Of a DNA stretch of 64,000 bases, positions 46,988-56,536 are shown in pieces. Both the position numbers and the translations under genes were made by a program. Each line of letters begins with the position of its first letter. Position 1 is the first letter of the stretch. This DNA comes from Coleofasciculus sp. FACHB-1120 (GTDB lineage Bacteria > Cyanobacteriota > Cyanobacteriia > Cyanobacteriales > FACHB-T130): positions 1-64,000 of the forward strand of contig NZ_JACJTV010000024.1 in the NCBI RefSeq assembly GCF_014698845.1. The letters are read 5' to 3'. The notes under the pieces are model-generated. The model was not told where the DNA came from. It saw only the letters and a list, made by a program, of their open reading frames with translations, and made no database searches.

Positions 46988-47425
46988 CAGAGAGAAATCC
47001 TTTTTCTTCAAACAATAGGTTTCTCCTGCCTCCAATCGTTTTCCGCCCAAATCCCCTACATTTAAGGTTTTTGGCAAAACTGCGCTGGCGCTACACCAAT
47101 CTCTCCTGACTCCTCTTCTTTTAAAGAAATTGAAGTGCCTATAGAGGAAGAGGACACAAGAAGTTATGCCACTTTGATTTAACCCTAGCTTGCCGATTCA
47201 GGCTTTATTGATTTGGTCAAGCCAAAATTTGATTTCTCACATCTCAGCAAATATGTCAGTGATTAGAATCACAGTGACCTGAACTGGAAATCACAAGAAT
47301 CAAGGTGTATAGATCATTAAGTCATTGCTGACAAGGTCACTTAGGCTGAAAGATAAGCGTCACCTGATAGCAACTGGATAAGTCGAATACTGACCTTGCG
47401 GAGCAAGTCGTCTAGGAGGTGCGCG
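46988..47425. other. Gap of 438 bp
   Basis: Low-complexity pyrimidine-rich then AT-rich sequence with no supported gene. It ends in an AGGAGGT ribosome site at 47414-47420 for the next gene. Confidence 0.4.
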
Positions 47426-47677
47426 ATGATTCTAATTCGAGAAGTGGTTCAACAAGCTCTCTGTACTGGCTATTTGACAGTGGACGCAGAAGAGCAGCTC
47501 CGGAAGATGCTCCGAGGCAAATATGACTCAGAGGATCTGAGGGCGTTTATGATCCTACAAAAAGCTGCCATGTCTGGTCAGGTGAAGCAAGAGTCGCGCG
47601 TGCTGCTGGAAGAAAAAATGCTGGAGCAAGCTGAGGTGGTGGAACAGTTGCTCAGAGAGGTACTGGTTACTACTTAG
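47426..47677 (+). CDS. Small helical hypothetical protein
   Basis: The 83-residue protein starts at ATG 47426, five bases after AGGAGGT. It is helical and charged: LIREVVQQALCTGYLTVDAE, EQLRKMLRGKYDSEDLRAFM, and a coiled-coil-like tail LLEEKMLEQAEVVEQLLREV. It lacks membrane segments. It precedes the histidine kinase by 228 bp on the same strand. Function unknown. Confidence 0.7.
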   Translation: MILIREVVQQALCTGYLTVDAEEQLRKMLRGKYDSEDLRAFMILQKAAMSGQVKQESRVLLEEKMLEQAEVVEQLLREVLVTT

Positions 47678-47905
47678 GGAAATTAGAGATTGAGACTGGT
47701 AGAAATACAAAACATTTGGGAACCCTAGTTTTATAGAAGAGCGAGGGTAAAATCTGGTTGCCCCAGTCATGGCTGTCAGGAATTAACAGCGGATTGCTCC
47801 CAGCAAACTGCTGTTTTATTTCTAGCTTGCCAAAGCCTCTCCCTCTATCCAGCAGAGTGTCTTTTAAACCCTGCCTTGATATCCTCCTAATGAAGGTCGG
47901 CTAAG

Positions 47906-50152
47906 ATGAATGATGCACAAGCGGATATGGATGCAGCCAGCGCGATCGCAAAGCGGATGTCCCCATTGGTCGCGAAGCGGCGCGTTAGCGTTAGTGAAGC
48001 GGCTCAGGAAGATCTGGCGGCTGTCAAAGAGCTGCAAACGGCTGCAACCTTGACAGTAGAGCCTCTCATTTCACCGATGCCCAACCCAGTTGAACCGGGT
48101 TTTATAGAGGAATACAAGGGCGCACTCATGCATTACCCCAGCGATCGCCGCATTCAGTTAGGGCAACAGATTACTCAAATCCTTCTAGCAAGCCCAGATC
48201 CGGAAGCGGTATTGCCCAAGATTGCGGAGGTGGTGGGAGGGAGTTTACAGGCAGATGCTTGTTTTATAAAAGCGATCGCAAGCCATCAGGCGACGCCACA
48301 GGATGCTTTTTGGTATGCAGAGGCACTGTCAAGGTCTAACGGAACATCCAACGCGGCGGATGCGGCAACCGCTGAGTCTAAGGGTATGCGTCCTCTGTCC
48401 TCGAAAGTATGGATGCAAGAGAATGCCGTACTAGAAGAGATCCTGAGCGCTCGCGAACCCGTAGCGATTTCGGATACTCAAGCAATTGAAACTGGACGTA
48501 CCTGGGAAGATCCGGTACGTGCCGTGCTGGGAATTCAAACCCAATTTCAATCCTCAGCAAATGGGGTGATTGTCGTCGGACGATCGCAACCAGGCGATTG
48601 GACAGAGATTGAAAAAGAATTGCTGAAAGCTGTGTCAGACTCAGTTGCGATTGCAATTTCTCAAGTCCAACTCCAGCGACAGGTGCGTATCGCTGCCCAA
48701 TACCAAATCCTGATCAACCAGCTGACGCTGGCAATTCGGGCTGGCAGAGACGTGAATCAGATTCTCCAACTCGCGCTTGCCGGTACAGCTCAAGCTTTCC
48801 AAGTTCACCGTGGCTTTATTCTACTGCTGAAATACGTCGCTCCCCCGTTGAAAAACCGTTCTTTAAAGCAGATTCCTAAAGCGAAAGTTACGGTAGTTTG
48901 CGAATGGCCTTCCCAAAGCAACAACGCCCAAAGTAACAACGAACAAGCAGAAGCGGTTGAAGAAACAAACGCTTCTGTTTCGCCTTCTTGGTTAAACCAT
49001 TCCTTTGCGCTCTCGGAGTGTCACTGGTGCCAACAAGCCTTCATGCAGTCGCCTGAGCTATTGGCGATCGCGAATCAAGCGGATCTCGCCACCAGCAACC
49101 CAGCAGACACCTCTGCCAGTCAATCCTCCGACCTCTTTAACCCAGAAGCCATGCCTGCTCTGTTGATGGTTCCCCTGGAAAGTCAAGGCACCGTGTTGGG
49201 GTTCCTGGTGCTACAGAATTATCAGCCTCGTTCCTGGCAATCTGAGGAATTAGAGCTAGTAAAATTGGTCAGCGCTCAGGCGAGTACGGCAATCATTCAA
49301 ACGCAATCATTACGCCAAGTGCAAGCTCTCGTGGAGGAGCGTACTGCCCAGTTGCAAGGCAGTATGGAAGTGCAGGCGAAGTTGTACGAAAAAACTCGCC
49401 AACAACTCGATCAGTTGCGGCAACTCAATCAAGTGAAGGATGAATTCATCGCTAATCTGAGCCATGAGTTAAAGACACCGCTCACCACGATGAAGCTAGC
49501 GATTTGTATGTTACGTCAAGCGGAACTGCCGCCAGAGCTTCGTGCTAAGTACCTGGAAATCCTGGACGAGAAGTGTACTCAAGAAATTAATTTGATCGAG
49601 GACTTACTCGCTCTTCAGAAACTGGAGTCGAAGAAATCTTCAATCGCTCTGCAAAAGATAGACCTCAAGCAGGTTATTCAAGAGTTGGTTGAGCCGTTTG
49701 AGCAGAAATGGGTGGATAAAGGATTAACGCTAGCAGTAGAGTTACCTAAGCGATCGCTAATGCTCCAGACTGACGCGGATAGCCTCAATCGCATACTGCA
49801 AGAACTTTTGACCAATGCTGGCAAATATTGTGAGCCAGATTCTACCGTTCATCTGCGTGCTACTCACGAGATTAATCCGCAAGGGAATCAGATTGTTCTT
49901 CGCTTGAGTAACAATGGGCCTGGCATCTCGCCAACAGAAATGGGGTATATCTTTGATAAATTCCGCCGGGGTGAAGGCATCACCCAACAAGCGATTCAAG
50001 GCACTGGGTTGGGCTTAGCTCTGGTAAAGTCTTTAGTACAGCACCTCAATGGCGCGATCGCTGTCTCCAGTTGTTCTGCTGAAGATACTCACGCTTGCGA
50101 AACCTGCTTTACGCTCACCTTGCCTCAATCTTTTGACAGCACCCAAGTCTAA
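47906..50152 (+). CDS. Soluble GAF-domain sensor histidine kinase
   Basis: The 748-residue protein has a variable N-terminus and two GAF domains (about 85-250 and 265-475). The HisKA domain reads FIANLSHELKTPLTTMKLAI with the phospho-acceptor His near 520. The HATPase_c domain shows LQELLTNAGKYCEPDS (N box), GPGISPTEMGYIFDKFRRGEG (G1, F) and GTGLGLALVKSLVQHLNG (G2). No membrane segment, so it senses a cytoplasmic signal through GAF. No response regulator is adjacent. Confidence 0.92.
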   Translation: MNDAQADMDAASAIAKRMSPLVAKRRVSVSEAAQEDLAAVKELQTAATLTVEPLISPMPNPVEPGFIEEYKGALMHYPSDRRIQLGQQITQILLASPDPEAVLPKIAEVVGGSLQADACFIKAIASHQATPQDAFWYAEALSRSNGTSNAADAATAESKGMRPLSSKVWMQENAVLEEILSAREPVAISDTQAIETGRTWEDPVRAVLGIQTQFQSSANGVIVVGRSQPGDWTEIEKELLKAVSDSVAIAISQVQLQRQVRIAAQYQILINQLTLAIRAGRDVNQILQLALAGTAQAFQVHRGFILLLKYVAPPLKNRSLKQIPKAKVTVVCEWPSQSNNAQSNNEQAEAVEETNASVSPSWLNHSFALSECHWCQQAFMQSPELLAIANQADLATSNPADTSASQSSDLFNPEAMPALLMVPLESQGTVLGFLVLQNYQPRSWQSEELELVKLVSAQASTAIIQTQSLRQVQALVEERTAQLQGSMEVQAKLYEKTRQQLDQLRQLNQVKDEFIANLSHELKTPLTTMKLAICMLRQAELPPELRAKYLEILDEKCTQEINLIEDLLALQKLESKKSSIALQKIDLKQVIQELVEPFEQKWVDKGLTLAVELPKRSLMLQTDADSLNRILQELLTNAGKYCEPDSTVHLRATHEINPQGNQIVLRLSNNGPGISPTEMGYIFDKFRRGEGITQQAIQGTGLGLALVKSLVQHLNGAIAVSSCSAEDTHACETCFTLTLPQSFDSTQV

Positions 50153-50374
50153 AGCCAGAAACTAGACAACCAGACACCAAATCTGAGAATTTATAAGCTG
50201 TTGCACGTTTAACTTGCATATTCTGAAAATAGGGGAAAAGTGGTGAATTCCTCTCCTCTGTTCCTGGATTCAGTTCAAACTGGCTTGCTTGGAGATGTCA
50301 TAGCTTATAAGTTCTTGTAAGAGCTTACCTGCCAAGCTCCCCAATTCTGACTCCTGACTTTATTAAGGGATGAT

Positions 50375-52057
50375 ATGCTCGCAAAAGCTCCACTGAAACG
50401 CCTACGTTGGCAACGAACGAAATATACTCCCCTTGCTCGTCAACTAGACATTTTTGGAGCGGCAGCAGAGTGGGTGTTTTATTTATGGTGGGATAGTATC
50501 TTTAGAAATACTTCCCCTTTACATAAAAAGCGTCGGGCACAGTGGTTAGTTGAAACTTTACTAGATTTAGGTCCAACTTTTATTAAGATTGGGCAAGCAT
50601 TATCTACCCGCGCGGATTTGCTGCCTCTAGAATATGTAGAAGCGTTGGGACAACTACAGGATCGGGTTCCGGAATTTAATGCCGAGCAAGCAGTCGCGCT
50701 TATTGAATCTGAACTCGATAATTCAATTCATGCCCTGTATCGGGAGTTCGATCGTTTTCCGATTGCTGCGGCTAGCTTAGGACAAGTCCATAAAGCACGG
50801 CTGCATACGGGTGAAGATGTCGTTGTCAAAGTACAACGTCCGGGATTAGAAAGGTTATTTAAATTAGATTTTCAAGCTCTGGGTAGGCTTGTCCGTTTTT
50901 CGCGGCGCTATATGCCCTGGACAAGGAAATATGAATTAGAAGCGATTTATAGTGAATTTTTTAATCTTCTTTATCAAGAAATTGATTATATTCAAGAAGG
51001 CAAAAATGCTGAACGTTTTGCTGCCAATTTCCTTGGTTATCCTCGAATTCTGATTCCCAAAGTTTACTGGCGTTACACAACTACCAAAATTTTAACTGTA
51101 GAATATTTACCTGGAATCAAAGTAAGCGATCGCAAAACAATTGAAGCCTGTGGATTAGACCCGAAAAGAATCAACCAACTTGGCATTTGTTGCTATTTAA
51201 AACAACTCTTGCAAGATGGTTTTTTTCAGGCAGATCCTCATCCTGGAAATATGGCAGTCAGCCAGGATGGCAGCTTAATTTTTTATGACTTTGGGATGAT
51301 GGCAGAACTCAAGTCCATTGCCAAAGACCAAATGATTAGAACCTTTTTTGCTGTCTTAAAAAAGGATACAGACGAAGTATTGGATACTTTAATTGATATG
51401 GGTTTAGTAGTGCCCGTCTCGGATATGACTCCGGTACGAAGATTATTAACTTTTATTTTAGATAAGTTCACTGAAAAACCGATTGATGTCAAAGCTTTTA
51501 GTGAAATGAGTACCGAAGTTTATGCCATGTTTGAGCAGCAACCCTTTCGCTTGCCTGCCCAGATGACGTTTATTTTAAAGGCATTAACCACACTCGATGG
51601 GATCGCTAGGACACTCGATCCTGAATATAATCCAGTAGCAGCGGCTCAACCTTTTATTAAAAGTATTACTGTCTCTCAAGCTAAGGGAAATCTAATCGGG
51701 GAACTTGCCCGACAAGCAAAAAATTTTATTGGTTATAAATTGCGACAGCCAAAAGCTTCGGAAATTTTAATCCGGCGCTTAGAAGAACGAATTGAACAGG
51801 GAGAGTTACAACTGCGGGTGCGAACCCTTGAAAGCGATCGCATCCTCAAACGGATTAATTTAGCCCTAAAAAGCCTAATTTATGCTTGCTTAACAGGTTT
51901 TACCCTCCTGTCGGCGGCAGTGCTGCTGGCGCTACCTTCCTATAGTAGTTGGGCGATCGCTATTTTTGGCTTATCAGGTCTATGGTTCTTGGTGTTGCTA
52001 CGCTCTCTCTTCAATTTAGGCCTGAAAGAAAAAATAGACAAACTCGCTGAAAAATAG
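50375..52057 (+). CDS. ABC1/UbiB-family atypical kinase
   Basis: The 560-residue protein carries the family KxGQ motif (LGPTFIKIGQALSTRADLLP, 71-74), AAASLGQVHKARL (Ala-rich loop), VVVKVQRPG, DGFFQADPHPGNMAV and FYDFGMMAEL (metal Asp). Two C-terminal membrane segments follow. These kinases support quinone synthesis and, in cyanobacteria and plastids, plastoquinone/tocopherol homeostasis. It ends before a perfect terminator. Confidence 0.93.
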   Translation: MLAKAPLKRLRWQRTKYTPLARQLDIFGAAAEWVFYLWWDSIFRNTSPLHKKRRAQWLVETLLDLGPTFIKIGQALSTRADLLPLEYVEALGQLQDRVPEFNAEQAVALIESELDNSIHALYREFDRFPIAAASLGQVHKARLHTGEDVVVKVQRPGLERLFKLDFQALGRLVRFSRRYMPWTRKYELEAIYSEFFNLLYQEIDYIQEGKNAERFAANFLGYPRILIPKVYWRYTTTKILTVEYLPGIKVSDRKTIEACGLDPKRINQLGICCYLKQLLQDGFFQADPHPGNMAVSQDGSLIFYDFGMMAELKSIAKDQMIRTFFAVLKKDTDEVLDTLIDMGLVVPVSDMTPVRRLLTFILDKFTEKPIDVKAFSEMSTEVYAMFEQQPFRLPAQMTFILKALTTLDGIARTLDPEYNPVAAAQPFIKSITVSQAKGNLIGELARQAKNFIGYKLRQPKASEILIRRLEERIEQGELQLRVRTLESDRILKRINLALKSLIYACLTGFTLLSAAVLLALPSYSSWAIAIFGLSGLWFLVLLRSLFNLGLKEKIDKLAEK

Positions 52058-52122
52058 CTGTTAGCCATTCCTTCTTTTCTCATCGAGTTCTAGTAACGAT
52101 GAGAATTTACTCCCTTAACTTA

Positions 52123-52164
52123 AAAAGGCAAAATGCAAGAAGAACTTCTTGCATTTTGCCTTTT
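52123..52164 (+). terminator. Perfect 20-bp stem intrinsic terminator
   Basis: AAAAGGCAAAATGCAAGAAG (52123-52142) is exactly complementary to 52145-52164 with a two-base centre AA and closing A/T runs on both sides, so it can act in both directions. It separates the ABC1 kinase gene from the integrated element. Confidence 0.88.
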
Positions 52165-52193
52165 GATACCCCCAGGGGAATTCGAATCACTCG
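52165..52193 (-). other. Degenerate tRNA 3'-end-like sequence, putative att site
   Basis: On the minus strand CGAGTGATTCGAATTCCCCT and then GGGGGTATC resemble a T-loop (TTCGAAT with TCCCC stem half) followed by an acceptor 3' half. The 5' T-stem half is mismatched and no tRNA body is present. Such pieces mark integrase att sites, and this one sits between chromosomal genes and the right-hand element. Confidence 0.4.
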
Positions 52194-52318
52194 CCTAATC
52201 TCCTGTAATTGCCTGCTGGTAAAGTGTCTACCTGAACAATACCAGCTCTTGCCTAAAATTTAGCCTAAATCTTTCATTAGATGTCTTGCTGATTTGGCAA
52301 TTAGAGCAAGGGCACAGA

Positions 52319-53233
52319 CTAAGGGTTTAAGTCGATCGCAATAGTCTGTTGCTTTCCGATGAGTTGCTCCTGCATGAGTTTCTGTGCTGCCATCTGTGAG
52401 TGAATCGAGGTGACGGTGATTGTCCCGGCATGAATGCACGCTTCCCCAAAATTCTCTAAAAATTCCTCGCTAAAGTTCTTTAACTTCGGATCTTTGATTT
52501 TCTCAACCCGCTCCTCGACTTGTCCCGAAAAAGAGAAGCTAGGCCGCCCCTCATCTCCCCATTTAGTAAAGTTCTCTCCTAGTGCCTCTTTGAGGATGTT
52601 GTAGACCGGGCTACCGGGACGCTTCGCCCACTTCCGCGTTCCCTGAAATGCTTTAATTGCTAGGGCATTGGTTAGCGTTGATAAAGCGCCTTGAGCAATA
52701 ATCGCTAGTTGTTCGTAGATTTCCTCTTTGGCCTCTTCCGCTACGTTGGAAAGTACGACTTTGGCGACAGCGGGATTAAATGCAAAGGCCACCGTACCTG
52801 GTAAAGCCCCACAAATAAAGTAGCCCATCAACTGACCGACGAGCGCCCCGGTCATGCCGTACAGTGCTTCTAATTTAGTCTCAAGCTGCTTATCTAGTTC
52901 TGCGTCTGTAACGTTCCAATTAAACGTATAGACGTACTGGATTGCTTTTAAGCCTAAGCTCCAAAGGACGGGAAGCGCCACGAGGATGGCTATCATTGCA
53001 ATTCCAGCGAGTAAACTTCCGAACGCCCCCCCCGCCGCCATAATTAAAACACCGACAACTCCGACAACAGCAACGCCAGCAGCTAATGTCCCCGCAATGA
53101 TTGTGTCCCGCATGGAAGCCCGGACAATCGGATTTCCATCCTTGCTAACTTTCCCATTCCCGGCGAAAGTTTGTTTTAATGAATCGCTGGTGCGATTACT
53201 AAAATACTGGTCAACGGTAATAGATAAAGGCAT
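52319..53233 (-). CDS. Element-encoded membrane protein
   Basis: The 304-residue protein has two adjacent N-terminal hydrophobic stretches (IIAGTLAAGVAVVGVVGVLI, IAMIAILVALPVLWSLGLK) and a third with GALVGQLMGYFICGALPGTV. A charged C-terminal domain follows. No family recognised. It is last in a minus-strand run of six closely packed genes (gaps of about 3 bp or overlaps) and is probably a structural or assembly protein of the element. Confidence 0.6.
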   Translation of the reverse strand: MPLSITVDQYFSNRTSDSLKQTFAGNGKVSKDGNPIVRASMRDTIIAGTLAAGVAVVGVVGVLIMAAGGAFGSLLAGIAMIAILVALPVLWSLGLKAIQYVYTFNWNVTDAELDKQLETKLEALYGMTGALVGQLMGYFICGALPGTVAFAFNPAVAKVVLSNVAEEAKEEIYEQLAIIAQGALSTLTNALAIKAFQGTRKWAKRPGSPVYNILKEALGENFTKWGDEGRPSFSFSGQVEERVEKIKDPKLKNFSEEFLENFGEACIHAGTITVTSIHSQMAAQKLMQEQLIGKQQTIAIDLNP

Positions 53234-53235
53234 AA

Positions 53236-53493
53236 CTAAAGCTTTCTAATTTTGAATCTAGGTCTATTTTCCCCAGCTTTCCCTAACTTGCTTTTAAAAT
53301 TTTCCTCTGCAAGCTTGAGTAGCATATCAAAGTCAGATGGTGGGAGTTTTCCTTTCTCTCCTTTTTTATCTAATAGCTTCCCTCTCGTTGGTTTATTTCC
53401 GCTGAATATTTCGGCGGCATCTCCAATTAAATTTGCATCTTGCTTTAATCGTTCCTTCGCCTTTTTCTCCTGAGCGCTTAAACTTCCTGCCAT
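53236..53493 (-). CDS. Small basic hypothetical protein
   Basis: The 85-residue Lys-rich soluble protein (AQEKKAKERLKQDANLIGDA, FDMLLKLAEENFKSKLGK) ends 2 bp before the next gene. No family recognised. Its tight packing supports a real gene. Confidence 0.6.
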   Translation of the reverse strand: MAGSLSAQEKKAKERLKQDANLIGDAAEIFSGNKPTRGKLLDKKGEKGKLPPSDFDMLLKLAEENFKSKLGKAGENRPRFKIRKL

Positions 53494-53495
53494 AT

Positions 53496-55220
53496 TTACT
53501 GCCTCGTAAAAAAGTTTGCTGATATCATTCTCGCCGCTTGGAGAAGGTCTGTCACTATTTCACTGAATGAGTGCTTTCCTGTCCACTCCTCAGTCACAAC
53601 CTTATGTTTTGAGGGTTGCAGTAGTCGAATTAAACTTGCTTCTTCTTCTTGGGTTAAGTCTTTTCCCGGTAGCTGAATTTGTATCGGGATTTCATGAGTC
53701 ACATTTTTAGTGTCATAGTCCAGATACTCTTGTATATCTGCTGCGACTGCGTAAGCCTTCGCTGCATCGAGTTTAGTAGAAGATGCTTCTACTAATGTTT
53801 TGAGCTGCACATCAAACATTAAATTTAAACTTTTTAACATTTCCGTTTGCAGCACAATTGATTCTTTCATCGTCTCTGCGACGTTAGGAAGAACAATCTT
53901 TTTATACTGTTTTCCTTCCTTGCCGGGGTCAGTGTCTTCAACTTCGATTACTTGGTGCCAAGTGCCCATCGTGGCGGCTTGTTGCTCTGTCTGCCAAGCG
54001 ACCAGCTCAGCTAATGAGGTTATTTTTCGTCGCTTATCCGGAATGATAAAATCAAAAACTTTTGCCCAAATCCCCGATTTTTCAGGTTTGATTACCGTGT
54101 CGGGGGCATCAATTGGGAACGAATCAATTCCTATCATTTCATTGGCTCGATTCACTTGTTCAGTTGCAATTTTTAGAGCTTCTGCAAGGTCTTTCGGGCG
54201 AAGTGTTTTAGATTGCTCTCCCTTTTTATCGGGATTAATATCAAATATTTTTATTGGCTGAGCTTCACCGATTCTTTGTAGTAATAGTCTAAGCAGGCGC
54301 TTGACTTCTTCTAAGTCACGGTCATTTTTATCTTGAGTTGGGCTGGGTGGGCAGCATCCCATACAGTTACATTTCCTTTTAGGTGGAGGTGGAGGCGGCG
54401 GCGGTGGTGAAGGAGGCTTATCACCACACGGACTACTGATATTGATTAAATAATTCCCATACTGCCCAAAAGCAGTATTATCTGTAGTTCCCTGATAGAC
54501 CCATTGCGGTCCCTCTTGACAACCTGGATAATCTCCATTTGTGAAATAACACATATTCGCTTCGCCAACCATCCAAACGATGCCAATTTGACAGGTTGGA
54601 GAGCTTGGTAAGTCAACTGTGTTATCTGGTAAATCACCGCCCAGAACGTACAGACCGGGATAAACAGCCGGTGGTAATCGTTCTACATAGATTTCTAAAT
54701 TTCTGCCACTAATACCATCATTGCCAAAATTCACAGCGTCCGTCGCCGTTTTAATCAATCCGGCTTTCTTAATTTGGGCCGCTTCCTCTGCCCTGGTTCC
54801 GCGTGGAATTGTCGTGTATCCATCTCCCGTGTATACAATTTCGTCGCCATTTGTCACCCAGGAATAATTCCCTCCATTTGGGCCACTGCATTGATTCGCT
54901 GTTGGCGGCGGCGGCGGCGGCACGTCTTCATCTGGCGGTTCATATTTGCTTGGAGGTTTTGGCGGTCGGCACTCTGGCTTAATTGCAATTACTTCCACTG
55001 TTGGCAGCTTCACAAATCCTAAAGTTGGCGTGAGTTTAATCCCCCTAGCACACTCATCAAAAACGATTTCCGGATCTAAAGCTACCGGCGTTTTAGAAAA
55101 TGGCTGTCCTCCACAGTAGAGTGAGTCCGGATATCTCGCACAGTCACGCGGATCGGCCGGTTCATCCGGCGTCACATAAAACGGTGTGTTTGGGATTTGT
55201 CTTAAATGCTCGTATGCCAT
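53496..55220 (-). CDS. Large proline-rich element protein, candidate surface protein
   Basis: The 574-residue protein has an N-terminal Cys-containing domain (DPRDCARYPDSLYCGGQPF). A Pro linker (DEDVPPPPPPTANQ) leads to a Gly/Tyr-rich domain (NGGNYSWVTNGDEIVYTGDG) with WVYQGTTDNTAFGQY. A second Pro tract precedes the CNCMGCC cluster. A helical C-terminal half of about 280 residues contains ETMKESIVLQTEMLKSLNLM. The modular domain-linker-domain build recalls adsorption or spike proteins, but I recognise no family. It overlaps its upstream neighbour by one base. Confidence 0.6.
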   Translation of the reverse strand: MAYEHLRQIPNTPFYVTPDEPADPRDCARYPDSLYCGGQPFSKTPVALDPEIVFDECARGIKLTPTLGFVKLPTVEVIAIKPECRPPKPPSKYEPPDEDVPPPPPPTANQCSGPNGGNYSWVTNGDEIVYTGDGYTTIPRGTRAEEAAQIKKAGLIKTATDAVNFGNDGISGRNLEIYVERLPPAVYPGLYVLGGDLPDNTVDLPSSPTCQIGIVWMVGEANMCYFTNGDYPGCQEGPQWVYQGTTDNTAFGQYGNYLINISSPCGDKPPSPPPPPPPPPKRKCNCMGCCPPSPTQDKNDRDLEEVKRLLRLLLQRIGEAQPIKIFDINPDKKGEQSKTLRPKDLAEALKIATEQVNRANEMIGIDSFPIDAPDTVIKPEKSGIWAKVFDFIIPDKRRKITSLAELVAWQTEQQAATMGTWHQVIEVEDTDPGKEGKQYKKIVLPNVAETMKESIVLQTEMLKSLNLMFDVQLKTLVEASSTKLDAAKAYAVAADIQEYLDYDTKNVTHEIPIQIQLPGKDLTQEEEASLIRLLQPSKHKVVTEEWTGKHSFSEIVTDLLQAARMISANFFTRQ

Positions 55221-55468
55221 CAGTCCCTCACATACAGCGTGTCAATTTGGCGGCCTGGGGCTTCTTCACGGAGAGAGCGAATAATAAGCGATCGCTCCCA
55301 GCGCATCGTTCCCGTAACTGACCGAGCTGGATAGAAAAATACGCCTCTTGCTGGCGGCGGCGGTTTTAAGTGTCGTTGTTCAAAATTTGCGTGGTCTAGC
55401 TCTCCACATTTATATGGCGCGTACTCTTCCCGATAAATTCCTCTTTGAAACTGGTTAATATCAATCAT
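55220..55468 (-). CDS. Small hypothetical element protein
   Basis: The 82-residue protein starts MIDINQFQRGIYREEYAPYK and contains PPPPARGVFFYPARSVTGTM. It overlaps both neighbours by 1-4 bp, a sign of translational coupling. No family recognised. Confidence 0.6.
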   Translation of the reverse strand: MIDINQFQRGIYREEYAPYKCGELDHANFEQRHLKPPPPARGVFFYPARSVTGTMRWERSLIIRSLREEAPGRQIDTLYVRD

Positions 55469-56535
55469 TTATCTTTAACGATTCTTAAAGTTGTTGGCGT
55501 GGTAGCTCCTGCTAATTTTGTCGCTGTTGAGCCAGTGAAATTTGCGGTACAGCGAGACTTTATCGTATCTCCTACATTTAGTTGAACAGTAATCTGTCCA
55601 CTAATAAAAACGCTTGCTGTTCCAGTTGAATGAATAGAACGTTGAAACGAGTAACTAGTTGAATTTAAAATTATTGCTATGCTGTGGTCGCCAGCGGTAA
55701 CTGTTCCCGCCGTGGACATTAAGTGGCAATTAAAATTAATTGTATAAATCCCTGCCTCTGAACAGGTAAAAGTAGTCCCATCCCAAGTGCCAAAAAGGTC
55801 TAGGATTTCGCTAGTGTAATTTATCTCCGTAGCGACTCCATTAGATAGAGTTAAGTCACTAACACGTTGAGCAATAACAACGGGTACAGATAAACCTAAT
55901 AAAGTTCTGATTTCAGCGGCGTTTGCTTTTTCAAGCAAACTTAAGCCAAAATCTTGTAAATCTAAACCGGCAATTTGTTCTAGGTTGTCCGAAGTATTCA
56001 CAATCGTCACCTCTTTGACTACGTTCGCATATATCAGAACATCGTCAAGAGGTGCGATCCAACCGAATCCGACATCTTGAATTTGTACGCCAAGCTTTGC
56101 AACTTCCCCAGCTTCAATCGCTAAACCTTCCGTAAAGAAGGCCATCAGGTCTGCATCAACATAGGGCAAATCGCCCCGATTAACTAAACTAACAGTCCCC
56201 TTTCGGTTCCAGTTCAGCCCATCGGTCTGAACCATTAAGTTCAGATGCTTTCTTGGTGACTTCCACTCTAAGTTTCTTAAAGCTGTATTAATTTCTAAAT
56301 TGGTTGATAACTCGTTAAATTCTGGAATCTCAACCTCTGCTGTTGAATTAATATCAATCGTTGCCTTAAACGATTTGATATAACGGTTAATCTCGACGTG
56401 ATAACCGGCCTGTCTATAAGCAATTTCCTTGTTTGTCAATTCTGTACTGTATAGCTCGATGACATTTTGCAAGTCCTCCGCTTTTAGCTTCCGATTAATA
56501 ACCGTTGTATTTTTGTAGGTAATCGTTTCAAACAT
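55465..56535 (-). CDS. Putative fibre protein with C1q-like C-terminus
   Basis: The 356-residue protein has an unrecognised N-terminal 230 residues. The C-terminal 125 residues have the C1q/TNF-like jelly-roll pattern often found in phage tail fibres: INYTSEILDLFGTWDGTTFT, CSEAGIYTINFNCHLMSTAG and SVFISGQITVQLNVGDTIKS. It probably contacts host surface structures in a virion. Its neighbours overlap or lie 1 bp away. Confidence 0.65.
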   Translation of the reverse strand: MFETITYKNTTVINRKLKAEDLQNVIELYSTELTNKEIAYRQAGYHVEINRYIKSFKATIDINSTAEVEIPEFNELSTNLEINTALRNLEWKSPRKHLNLMVQTDGLNWNRKGTVSLVNRGDLPYVDADLMAFFTEGLAIEAGEVAKLGVQIQDVGFGWIAPLDDVLIYANVVKEVTIVNTSDNLEQIAGLDLQDFGLSLLEKANAAEIRTLLGLSVPVVIAQRVSDLTLSNGVATEINYTSEILDLFGTWDGTTFTCSEAGIYTINFNCHLMSTAGTVTAGDHSIAIILNSTSYSFQRSIHSTGTASVFISGQITVQLNVGDTIKSRCTANFTGSTATKLAGATTPTTLRIVKDK

Positions 56536-56536
56536 A

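Noticed and set aside
52165-52193. Complete tRNA gene
   Set aside because: Only a T-loop-like and acceptor-like segment is present; no anticodon or D arm fits in the flanking sequence.
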